From the NCBI GenBank assembly GCA_902797785.1, contig CADBUD010000304.1:1-5441 (forward strand): a DNA stretch of 5,441 bases. The letters run 5' to 3'. Every line of letters begins with the position of its first letter. Position 1 is the first letter of the stretch. The notes beneath the pieces are model-generated. The model searched no databases, had not been told where the DNA came from, and saw nothing but the letters and a program-made list of their open reading frames with translations. This document shows positions 1-5,441 of this stretch, in pieces. The position numbers and the translations under genes were made by a program. Source of the DNA: an uncultured Lachnospiraceae bacterium (GTDB lineage: Bacteria; Bacillota; Clostridia; Lachnospirales; Lachnospiraceae).

Positions 1-7
1 AGCTCTG

Positions 8-200
8 CTGTTCATAGCAACAAAATGCACATACCGAAGGCACACAGAGTGCAAATACTCCCTTCGGTCGTATTTGGCGCACTGCTAACCCGGATTTTCA
101 AGCAAAATGCGCTTGAAAATACCTTGTGGGATAACGGCTGTGAACAGTAACTCTTTCTTCTGAATTTCAGGAATCCATTCCTTGCAAAATCCATGTGCAT
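8..200. repeat. Structured gene-free segment with nested inverted repeats, candidate intergenic repeat element
   Basis: Several inverted repeats are packed into this stretch. CTGTTCATAG (8-17) faces CTGTGAACAG (138-147) with one mismatch. ACCGAAGG (33-40) faces CCTTCGGT (61-68). CAAATAC (52-58) faces GTATTTG (70-76). ATTTTCAAGC (94-103) faces GCTTGAAAAT (111-120), a perfect 10-bp hairpin. ATGCACAT (25-32) faces ATGTGCAT (193-200). No convincing gene with a ribosome site is present. The density resembles small palindromic intergenic repeats or a MITE-like remnant, and the element may continue past the left edge. Only one copy is in the window, so its repeated nature is unproven. Confidence 0.4.
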
Positions 201-210
201 CCTATCATAC

Positions 211-244
211 CGTTAGTAAAAACCTGCCATGGTTTTCATTAACG
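211..244 (-). terminator. Stem-loop directly after the stop codon, possible weak terminator
   Basis: Ten bases past the TAA, the minus strand reads CGTTAATGAAAACC, loop ATGGCA, GGTTTTTACTAACG. These arms pair over 14 positions with one A-C mismatch and one G-U pair. The U-run is inside the 3' arm and not after the stem, so it is not a canonical intrinsic terminator. It may cap the mRNA 3' end or terminate partly. Downstream co-transcribed genes beyond the window edge therefore cannot be excluded. Confidence 0.4.
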
Positions 245-253
245 AGTATATCC

Positions 254-3200
254 TTACTTTAGTGCCCCAGGCTTTGAAGCCTTTCCATAGAGTTTCGTTT
301 TCCCCAAAAGAACATATCCACGGACCTTCGCCCACTTCCATTTTTTCAAGGAAATCGTCAGCTTTTTCTTTTTCGAAGAAAGAAGCGCTGCCTGTCGATA
401 GCCGCTGTTCTTTTTTCGGGAAACAAGTACCTGATACCCCTTGATCCCCTTGACCTGCTTCCATTGAAGGATCCGCCGGTTCTTCTTTTTTAAAATCTTT
501 AGTCCTCCGACCCGGTCTGGCAAGAGCTGTATTTTTTTCTCCTTGGCTTTTGCCTCGCTCCACACCAGCGTCCCATCCTTTCCATAAGAAAATGCCTTGA
601 TCTGATAGGAATAGGTCTTCCCTACACTTCGTTTTGTATCGGTCAGGCGCGTCACATTTCCTCCCTTGATTCGCTTGATGCTTTGATATTTTCCTGATGG
701 CAGGAGCCTTCGGCAGACCTCATAGCCATCTGCCCCACTTGCCGCATTCCAGGAAAGCACAATGGAGGTTGTTTTTTTTTGCTTCGTGGAAAGTGCTGTG
801 ATTCCTTTCGGCGGAAGGTTCACAACCAGAATGTCTGATTTTCCTCCCGCTTTGGTCTTTTCCTCCAAAACATCCACAGTACCAAAAGCCTGCAGCTGAT
901 ATTCGACCCATGTTCCGGCAGGAAGATTCGCATCGATCCATGTCTCGCCCGGTTTTTGCTCCGCCAGCTTCTGATAGGAAGCTTCCCCTTTTTTTCTCCG
1001 AAAGACTGCGACGCTTTTTGCATAGGAAAGTTTGGGAATCGTGATCGTGACCGTGCTTCCTAAGCGATTCGCCGAAGCGCCCTCCACAGATTTTGCTAAC
1101 AGACTGCTCATCAGCTCCTCATATTCCTTTTTTGCCTTCGCAAGAAGCTCTGCATTGGATACCTCTGCTTCTGCCGATAGCTCCAGATTTTCATATGCCA
1201 GCAGGGCTGCCTTGATTTCTTCCTTTGATGACATCCGGATTGGGAAAGAAATCTGCGCAATGAGCTCCTCTGCTTTTTTTGCTGCTTCCCGGTCGGACTC
1301 TTTGGATACAAAGACCTCCACAGGCGCATAGACCGGATCGAATGATTCATAGGACTTTAAGGTGTCATTGTAGAGCTGACGTTCGTAGCGGATTTCCACA
1401 TCTGTATATTCTGTTGTCAGAGGATCCTTTGAAAACGCTACAGCCCCGGTAATCTCCCTCGTCAGTCCATTGTCGCACCTTGCCGTCACCTCCATTCCCG
1501 AAGCGTCAAAGCTCTCCCCTTCCAGATAGGACTGCTTCGTCGGATTTTTGGTGATTTCAATTTCCCGGATCCGGCTTCCAAACGCCATCAAATATCCCGA
1601 ATCGTTTTTTAAGAAAATGGTTCCATAGGAATCAGCGATCGGGCTGCAGATGGCATAATTGGCATGGAGTCCGCGCGGCGTAAACAGCACATTATCATCC
1701 CCGTTTTCCTCATAGCTGCTCTTCCGAAAAATCTCTGCCTCCGTCTGTCCCCTGACATCTTTCAACATCCGAAGCTTCCCCGGCTCATAGTTATCCACAA
1801 AATACACATAATGTTCCCCTCCTTCCCCTTTGGAAAGAAGACCGCTGGTCTGTGGATAGCCCCTGGTCATCAGCCGGTAGGCGACCTTCCACTCCATCAG
1901 GTCGATTACGGCAATCGAGTGTCCGGCTCCGGCTCCGAACTGCTCCGTTCCCTGTACTCCGACATACGCCCTGCCATCACAGACGACCGGCGTCGAGGTA
2001 CTGCTTCCTCCAAGATCCATCCTTCTTATCTCAGAGATTTTTCCTTCCTCCGAGACCGAACAGCCATAGAAACTGCCCCCCTTCGAGGTCAGGTAGAACC
2101 TTCCGGTCTGGGAATCACGGCAGACCGTGCTCCTTATATCTCCTGTCATTCCTTCTGCCGCATCCAAAATTTCCCCAGTATAAGGATCCAGGGATAAAAG
2201 CTTTGCCGTCCCCGTTTCATCTGCTTCCATACCATCTCCTGTCCCTATGAGAAGAAACTCATCACAGACATAGGCGCCGGCCCAGTAGAAGCCACCAAGG
2301 GAAGGATAGATCCAGACGGCCTCTTTTTTTTCTTCGGAAGAAGAAGGATCTTCATCTGTCACGCTCAGGCAGACAAAATCCGCCTTTCCTTTTTCCCCGT
2401 TCCAGAACCCGGTATAAAGGTATCCGTTATGACAGATCAAAGGAGAGTCCGGCTGCCCCCGCAGCGCATCCTGATAGATCCAGAGCGATTCAAGCGTCTC
2501 TGCCTCAAAGGCCTGAATCGTCCCCCCTGCCAGCGCAACAAAAATCCTGCCATTGTCATAGACCGGCGGAATCATATTAAACGCAGAGGTCTTTGCCAGT
2601 GGCCTGCTCTGTAAGATTTCTCCCGTCAGGGTATCTGCTTTTACGATTGTCGTTGCCGTAGTATAAACTATCGTTCCATCCACCAGAATCGGGGCTCCGG
2701 GAGACCCCGCGCCAAAGCTCCCGTCCGGCTTGACTGCCCAATAGAGACTTCCCGTATCCTCTGAAATCGGAGTTTTTGCTTCTACAACAGCATTATTATC
2801 CGGGTTTCCCCGAAAGCTTCCAAATTCTGCTAAAAGAGAGGATGGCGCCGCATCAGCTTCTTCTGCTTTTTTCAACCTGCCGTCCCATTCTTTTTTCTCT
2901 CCTGCCACAAAGCTTCCGGTCTCGGTCAAATATCCGGTTCCGCCTATCGCATAGAAATAATTCTCCCCATAGATCAGATCCGGAATCGTGTACGTTTCCT
3001 CCGCCTCACCTCTGACGTAATAGATGCACTGCTGTTCCTTGGCTTCATTCCATACCCGCAGCGTAGTATGCGAAGAAAGAAGGAACTTCTCTTCCCCATA
3101 TTTATTCCGCCCTATGGTAAGATGATATTCTGTTGGCTCACAGTCCTCACAGTTCACCATGACAGAAAAACACCGCTCTTCTCCTTTTGCAAGCTCTCCC

Positions 3201-4786
3201 ACGTCCCAGAGCAGTCCGTCTTCCCTTTCTTCCCGGTCAATCGTCACTACATATCCCTGTCCGGACAAAAAGGGCTGCGGCAGGATTTTGATCTGCTCCT
3301 CCTTCGTCAGGGACAGCTTATATTCCGTAATTCCTTTGGTAAATCCCGGCTCCAAAATAAGTTCCGTTCCTTCTTTTAAACTGCCGTCCCCTGCTTTGCT
3401 CTCTCCCTCTACAGAAAAAACAGAAAGCCCCCGAAGCGTTGCCCTCCGCCTGATCAAAAAATGATATTCTTCCCGGACTTCTTCCTGTTCTTCATTGCTG
3501 CAGGATGCGCAGATCGTCACTTCATTCTTTTTCGGTCCTTCCATCAACAGACGTTTTAATTCGGTCCTTCCTCCCTTCTCATTCAGGGAAACCTCCTTTT
3601 TCTCTCCATCCATCGTTGTATAGGCTGCCATCAAACGGGTCCTGCCCGGTGCCTGCTCTGACAAATCCACCAAAACTGCCAGCGTGCTCTTTTCATCCTC
3701 TGCAATCAGCTCATATTCCTTTGTTTCCCTTACAAAATCCGATGACAGCTCCACCTCTTCCGCTCCAGATGACAATCCATCGAAAAAGGAAATCTTTTTT
3801 ATCAGCTCCCCGGTATAATCCTCTTCCTGTTCCTGCTCACCAGGCAGAACCGTAAGAACCAGAATCGGCGGCGCAACACAGGGACTCCCGGAATCCATGG
3901 CAAAGGTCTCATAAAACGGTGTGGAGGAAAGGTAATATACCCCTGGTGCTTTGAAGGAAATACTGCACTCTCCCTCATCATCCGTCCTGGTCGGAAAAAT
4001 GCTCCAGCTGCCATTGGAGAATTCTCCCGCTGCCTGATCCGTCCCGGCATAGCAAAGCGTCTCTCCCGCCATCCGGACCCGGTAGCTCTTTGGATCATTT
4101 TGAAGCGTTGAATCTGTTGAAATTCCTGTCAGTCTGGCCTTGTATTCTTTTCCCGCTGTCACAATATAGCTTCCGTCCGCTCCCTGTTCTGCCTGCTCCA
4201 GCTCCAGATAAGAAAAAGCTCCAGAATAACGAAAGTCCCAATCGGAGAACATCGCCATGTCGATCTCCATCCCGTCCTCGAGCAAAATATCATCATAGGT
4301 CGCGCCGATTCCTTCTTTGCTATAAGGATATTCATGATTCACAAAATACATCAGATTTTCATCATGTCCCCAAAACCGTGTCAGATACATGCTTTTCGCA
4401 CTTCCGGAAACAGACATGGCATCCTGATTTCGGTCTCCGACGAAAAGGGTCTCTCCCTGAAGGTAATAGGTCTCCAGCATCCGGATCAGCAGATGTAATA
4501 GAGTAGGTTTTGGCACCGGCTCTGTAGAACCCTCATCATGATAGGAAAAATCCTCCAGCCCATAGGCTGCCAGATCAAAATACTCCACCGTCACAGGCAG
4601 ATGTGCCATCAATGTCCGGTCTTCATCTGTTCCTGCAACAAATTCCCCATCATTGCTCAGGGTAAAATAGACGGTAACAGAAGCTGCTTTGGCTGATACC
4701 GGCCAAAGAGGCAGCAGGGCACTCAAACAGAGCAGGAGCGCTAAAAAGACAGATAGGAATCTTTTTCTGTTTTGTTTTTTCATCAT
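254..4786 (-). CDS. Secreted B12-riboswitch-controlled multidomain protein: DUF4430 (transcobalamin-like), cadherin-like, PQQ-like beta-propeller, Big_3, Fn3-like
   Basis: Predicted 1510-residue exported protein, possibly a corrinoid-capture or adhesion protein. Residues 1-34 form a Sec signal peptide (basic start, leucine-rich core, cleavage near AKA/AS). Residues 37-190 resemble DUF4430; the best block is 138-185 (FWGHDENLMYFVN, GATYDDILLEDG). Then come an Ig-like segment (204-314), two cadherin-like beta-sandwiches (330-446, 449-559), a short beta module (568-640), about eight PQQ-like propeller blades (646-1070), a Big_3 Ig-like domain (1072-1162, YLEGESFDASGMEV), a helical segment (1164-1231) and three Fn3-like modules (1233-1323, 1324-1418, 1422-1510) ending very lysine-rich. 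No LPXTG motif, C-terminal membrane helix, SLH domain or lipobox is visible. The start at 4786 is chosen for AGAGG 5 bases upstream and the signal peptide; 4783 (8-base spacing) is equally good. The frame is open to an ATG at 4858, but that start lacks a ribosome site. Coding sequence and export are certain; ligand is inferred from the riboswitch and DUF4430. Confidence 0.93.
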   Translation of the reverse strand: MMKKQNRKRFLSVFLALLLCLSALLPLWPVSAKAASVTVYFTLSNDGEFVAGTDEDRTLMAHLPVTVEYFDLAAYGLEDFSYHDEGSTEPVPKPTLLHLLIRMLETYYLQGETLFVGDRNQDAMSVSGSAKSMYLTRFWGHDENLMYFVNHEYPYSKEGIGATYDDILLEDGMEIDMAMFSDWDFRYSGAFSYLELEQAEQGADGSYIVTAGKEYKARLTGISTDSTLQNDPKSYRVRMAGETLCYAGTDQAAGEFSNGSWSIFPTRTDDEGECSISFKAPGVYYLSSTPFYETFAMDSGSPCVAPPILVLTVLPGEQEQEEDYTGELIKKISFFDGLSSGAEEVELSSDFVRETKEYELIAEDEKSTLAVLVDLSEQAPGRTRLMAAYTTMDGEKKEVSLNEKGGRTELKRLLMEGPKKNEVTICASCSNEEQEEVREEYHFLIRRRATLRGLSVFSVEGESKAGDGSLKEGTELILEPGFTKGITEYKLSLTKEEQIKILPQPFLSGQGYVVTIDREEREDGLLWDVGELAKGEERCFSVMVNCEDCEPTEYHLTIGRNKYGEEKFLLSSHTTLRVWNEAKEQQCIYYVRGEAEETYTIPDLIYGENYFYAIGGTGYLTETGSFVAGEKKEWDGRLKKAEEADAAPSSLLAEFGSFRGNPDNNAVVEAKTPISEDTGSLYWAVKPDGSFGAGSPGAPILVDGTIVYTTATTIVKADTLTGEILQSRPLAKTSAFNMIPPVYDNGRIFVALAGGTIQAFEAETLESLWIYQDALRGQPDSPLICHNGYLYTGFWNGEKGKADFVCLSVTDEDPSSSEEKKEAVWIYPSLGGFYWAGAYVCDEFLLIGTGDGMEADETGTAKLLSLDPYTGEILDAAEGMTGDIRSTVCRDSQTGRFYLTSKGGSFYGCSVSEEGKISEIRRMDLGGSSTSTPVVCDGRAYVGVQGTEQFGAGAGHSIAVIDLMEWKVAYRLMTRGYPQTSGLLSKGEGGEHYVYFVDNYEPGKLRMLKDVRGQTEAEIFRKSSYEENGDDNVLFTPRGLHANYAICSPIADSYGTIFLKNDSGYLMAFGSRIREIEITKNPTKQSYLEGESFDASGMEVTARCDNGLTREITGAVAFSKDPLTTEYTDVEIRYERQLYNDTLKSYESFDPVYAPVEVFVSKESDREAAKKAEELIAQISFPIRMSSKEEIKAALLAYENLELSAEAEVSNAELLAKAKKEYEELMSSLLAKSVEGASANRLGSTVTITIPKLSYAKSVAVFRRKKGEASYQKLAEQKPGETWIDANLPAGTWVEYQLQAFGTVDVLEEKTKAGGKSDILVVNLPPKGITALSTKQKKTTSIVLSWNAASGADGYEVCRRLLPSGKYQSIKRIKGGNVTRLTDTKRSVGKTYSYQIKAFSYGKDGTLVWSEAKAKEKKIQLLPDRVGGLKILKKKNRRILQWKQVKGIKGYQVLVSRKKNSGYRQAALLSSKKKKLTISLKKWKWAKVRGYVLLGKTKLYGKASKPGALK

Positions 4787-4791
4787 TCGAA

Positions 4792-4797
4792 CCTCTT
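4792..4797 (-). promoter_or_regulatory. Ribosome binding site AAGAGG
   Basis: AAGAGG on the minus strand lies 5 bases before the ATG at 4786 and 8 bases before the adjacent ATG at 4783. Neither in-frame upstream ATG (4858 or 4804) has a comparable site. This decides the start of the secreted protein and places its signal peptide at the true N-terminus. Confidence 0.75.
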
Positions 4798-4810
4798 TTT
4801 TCATCGTTAG

Positions 4811-4849
4811 GGACTGCGCGAAAACAACCTGTACATTATGCGCAGTTCC
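4811..4849 (-). other. Leader stem-loop 3, just upstream of the ribosome binding site
   Basis: ACTGCGC (4846-4840, minus strand) pairs perfectly with GCGCAGT (4819-4813), and GG/CC extends the stem past a one-base bulge. The loop is about 20 bases. This GC-rich stem ends some 14 bases before the ribosome binding site and leaves that site free. It could protect the mRNA 5' of the coding region or position ribosome entry. Confidence 0.4.
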
Positions 4850-4860
4850 GTCATACATTT

Positions 4861-4890
4861 TATAGAAAACGAATTTATTCGTTTACTATA
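4861..4890 (-). other. Leader near-perfect 30-base palindrome (hairpin or operator)
   Basis: TATAG and AAACGAA pair with TTCGTTT and CTATA around a TTTA loop (plus-strand lettering), giving 12 bp broken by one symmetric A-A mismatch. It sits about 75 bases upstream of the start codon. Near-symmetry of this length suits a dimeric repressor site as well as an RNA hairpin. It includes TATAGT on the minus strand, but no suitable -35 box stands 16-18 bases upstream. Confidence 0.45.
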
Positions 4891-4923
4891 TCGTTATTTT
4901 GGAAAATCAGGACGGTAATATCG

Positions 4924-4947
4924 GAATCAGATATGAAGCACTGATTC
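4924..4947 (-). other. Leader stem-loop 1
   Basis: GAATCAG at 4947-4941 on the minus strand pairs with CTGATTC at 4930-4924, a perfect 7-bp stem with a 10-base loop. It lies between the terminator and the gene. It lacks a T-tract, so it is not a terminator; it may be structural or chance. Confidence 0.35.
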
Positions 4948-4956
4948 AAAGAAGTC

Positions 4957-5094
4957 AAGATATGCTTTAAGTTCTAAGAAGCGCTGTCGTTTATCTTTTA
5001 GTGATAGAAAAAGGGCGCAATACCCCCTTGGATGCCACGATAAGATAAAGCCCTGTCATATGACTGCAGGGACGACAACAAAAAAGCATATCTT
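4957..5094 (-). other. 12-bp long-range inverted repeat enclosing the terminator
   Basis: AAGATATGCTTT (5094-5083, minus strand) is a perfect reverse complement of AAAGCATATCTT (4968-4957). The 114 bases between them hold the CCCTG/CAGGG hairpin, the terminator and a nested 8-bp repeat (5049-5042 with 4997-4990). This helix is topologically incompatible with the 5126-5119/5006-4999 pairing, which fits a two-state leader. Its 5' arm also overlaps the spacer and start codon of a possible 32-codon leader ORF at 5089-4991. Confidence 0.5.
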
Positions 5095-5126
5095 CCTCAC
5101 CCGGAAAATATTACCCTGTATCACTA
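4999..5126 (-). other. Long-range inverted repeat joining aptamer 3' end to the bases after the terminator
   Basis: TAGTGATA at 5126-5119 (minus strand), directly at the aptamer 3' edge, is perfectly complementary to TATCACTA at 5006-4999, immediately after the terminator U-tract. The first segment can instead pair with TCACTAT at 5340-5334, just upstream of the aptamer (7 bp), extending P1. The two pairings exclude each other, so this segment is a good candidate switch strand. A local hairpin with CCCTG/CAGGG arms (5071-5051) lies in between. Seen directly as sequence complementarity; the switching role is inference. Confidence 0.5.
5007..5029 (-). terminator. Intrinsic terminator of the riboswitch expression platform
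   Basis: On the minus strand AAGGGGGTATTGCGCCCTT is followed by further T residues. AAGGG pairs with CCCTT; after one G-G mismatch, GU pairs with GC around a three-base loop, and the 3' side runs into TTTTTC. It sits about 95 nt downstream of the aptamer and 220 nt upstream of the gene, where a transcription attenuator is expected. The stem is short, so efficiency may depend on flanking helices: AAGATAAA and TTTATCTT at 4990-4997 and 5042-5049 could clamp it. Confidence 0.65.
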
Positions 5127-5328
5127 TGGCAGGTCTCCTGACTTAGCTTCTTCCGAAAGGGGCGCCTTCCCGGTTTCCTCCTTTTCCTGATCGGTTAAAG
5201 GATGCCGCCAGTGACATGTCCTGCCTCTTTCGTCCACAATACAGTAGTGGTGACTGCTTCGGATTCTGACCGAATTCCCTTTTCATCTATGAAGCAAGCG
5301 AATCTGCATCAACCCGTTTGCCGCATAG
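5124..5328 (-). promoter_or_regulatory. Cobalamin (B12) riboswitch aptamer
   Basis: Read on the minus strand, the conserved core is complete and in order: GGGAA (5279-5275), CGGTCAGAATCCG (5272-5260), CACCACTACTGTA (5252-5240), TCACTGGC (5214-5207), GGGAAGGCG (5171-5163) and the B12 box AGTCAGGAGACCTGCC (5143-5128). A closing P1-like helix can be drawn from GGCA plus CTAT at 5328-5319 to TGCC plus ATAG at 5131-5124. These are hallmarks of the Rfam cobalamin family. The length, about 200 nt, fits the large class with peripheral arms, usually selective for adenosylcobalamin, although I cannot assign ligand class by eye. It lies in the 5' leader of the large secreted protein and is followed by an intrinsic terminator, so bound cobalamin should reduce expression of that gene. 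Confidence 0.97.
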
Positions 5329-5385
5329 AACCAATAGTGACTTGTTCTATTCATCCATTTAATCGTAATGTAGAATATCATTTAT

Positions 5386-5414
5386 ATCATAATACTTTTC
5401 CTTTAAAAGGTCAA
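5386..5414 (-). promoter_or_regulatory. Sigma-A type promoter for the riboswitch-gene transcript
   Basis: On the minus strand, TTGACC (5414-5409) matches the -35 consensus at five of six bases. A 17-base spacer follows, then TATGAT (5391-5386), matching the -10 consensus at five of six. The DNA upstream of the -35 box is A/T-rich, as in an UP element. Transcription should start near 5379, about 50 nt before the riboswitch aptamer, giving a leader of roughly 590 nt. The spacer starts within CCTTTTAAAGG, a near-palindrome that could be an operator but may be chance. Confidence 0.85.
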
Positions 5415-5441
5415 CGTAAAATATTTTGCTATTTCAACAGA

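Noticed and set aside
12..200. Minus-strand 62-codon frame downstream of the gene
   Set aside because: No ribosome site, no recognisable domain, and its sequence is made of the nested inverted repeats; better explained as a structured intergenic element.
213..563. Minus-strand 116-codon frame overlapping the 3' end of the gene
   Set aside because: Out of frame with the main gene, overlapping its Lys-rich tail; no independent start signal or domain.
1664..2250. Open frames on the plus strand of 177 and 132 codons
   Set aside because: They are antisense to the propeller-coding region, overlap each other, are Arg/Pro/Ser-rich with no domain signal, and have no convincing ribosome site.
1573..2850. 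PQQ-dependent dehydrogenase activity for the propeller
   Set aside because: The repeats resemble the PQQ-like propeller fold, but they sit in a mosaic surface protein and I see no recognisable quinoprotein catalytic motif; the fold is also common in non-enzymatic proteins.
3068..4506. Other plus-strand open frames of about 100-138 codons opposite the gene
   Set aside because: Low-complexity translations (Ser/Pro/Arg/Phe) typical of the antisense strand of a Lys/Glu-rich gene; no family resemblance.
4787..4858. N-terminal extension of the large protein to the upstream ATG at 4858
   Set aside because: No ribosome site precedes 4858 or 4804. The extra 24 residues would sit in front of a clear signal peptide, and the segment overlaps the leader stem-loop at 4811-4849.
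4925..4960. Second promoter inside the leader (TTGACT on the minus strand)
   Set aside because: The -35-like hexamer is good, but at 17-19 bases the only -10 candidates (CATATC, TATCTG) match three of six bases at best.

Overview
The window looks like a low-to-mid GC Gram-positive anaerobe, most likely a gut Clostridia member such as a Lachnospiraceae. The grounds are a Lys-rich signal peptide, an AGAGG ribosome binding site, a textbook sigma-A promoter, a Clostridia-style cobalamin riboswitch, and a very large secreted multidomain protein with DUF4430, cadherin-like, PQQ-like propeller, Big_3 and fibronectin-III-like modules. The taxonomic call is inference; no marker gene is present.

Everything supported here reads on the minus strand as one transcription unit. 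Going 5' to 3' on that strand: a sigma-A promoter (5386-5414, TTGACC-17-TATGAT); a complete cobalamin (B12) riboswitch aptamer (about 5124-5328); an expression platform with an intrinsic terminator (5007-5029) and several mutually exclusive long-range inverted repeats (4957-5126); about 200 nt of further leader with three more stem-loops (4811-4947); then one gene of 1510 codons (254-4786) filling over 80% of the window. Ten bases after its stop codon lies an imperfect 14-bp stem-loop (211-244). The last 200 bases hold no credible gene but do hold a nested set of inverted repeats that looks like an intergenic repeat element.

The main biological point is the pairing of control and product. A B12 riboswitch governs a secreted protein whose N-terminal domain belongs to DUF4430, the family related to the C-terminal domain of animal transcobalamin and intrinsic factor. 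The same protein carries an apparent eight-bladed beta-propeller. This suggests a Gram-positive surface or extracellular corrinoid-capture protein made when cobalamin is scarce, loosely analogous in architecture to the beta-propeller protein BtuG of Bacteroides. The function is inference; the riboswitch itself is close to certain. No transporter, cobalamin-synthesis or sortase gene lies inside the window.
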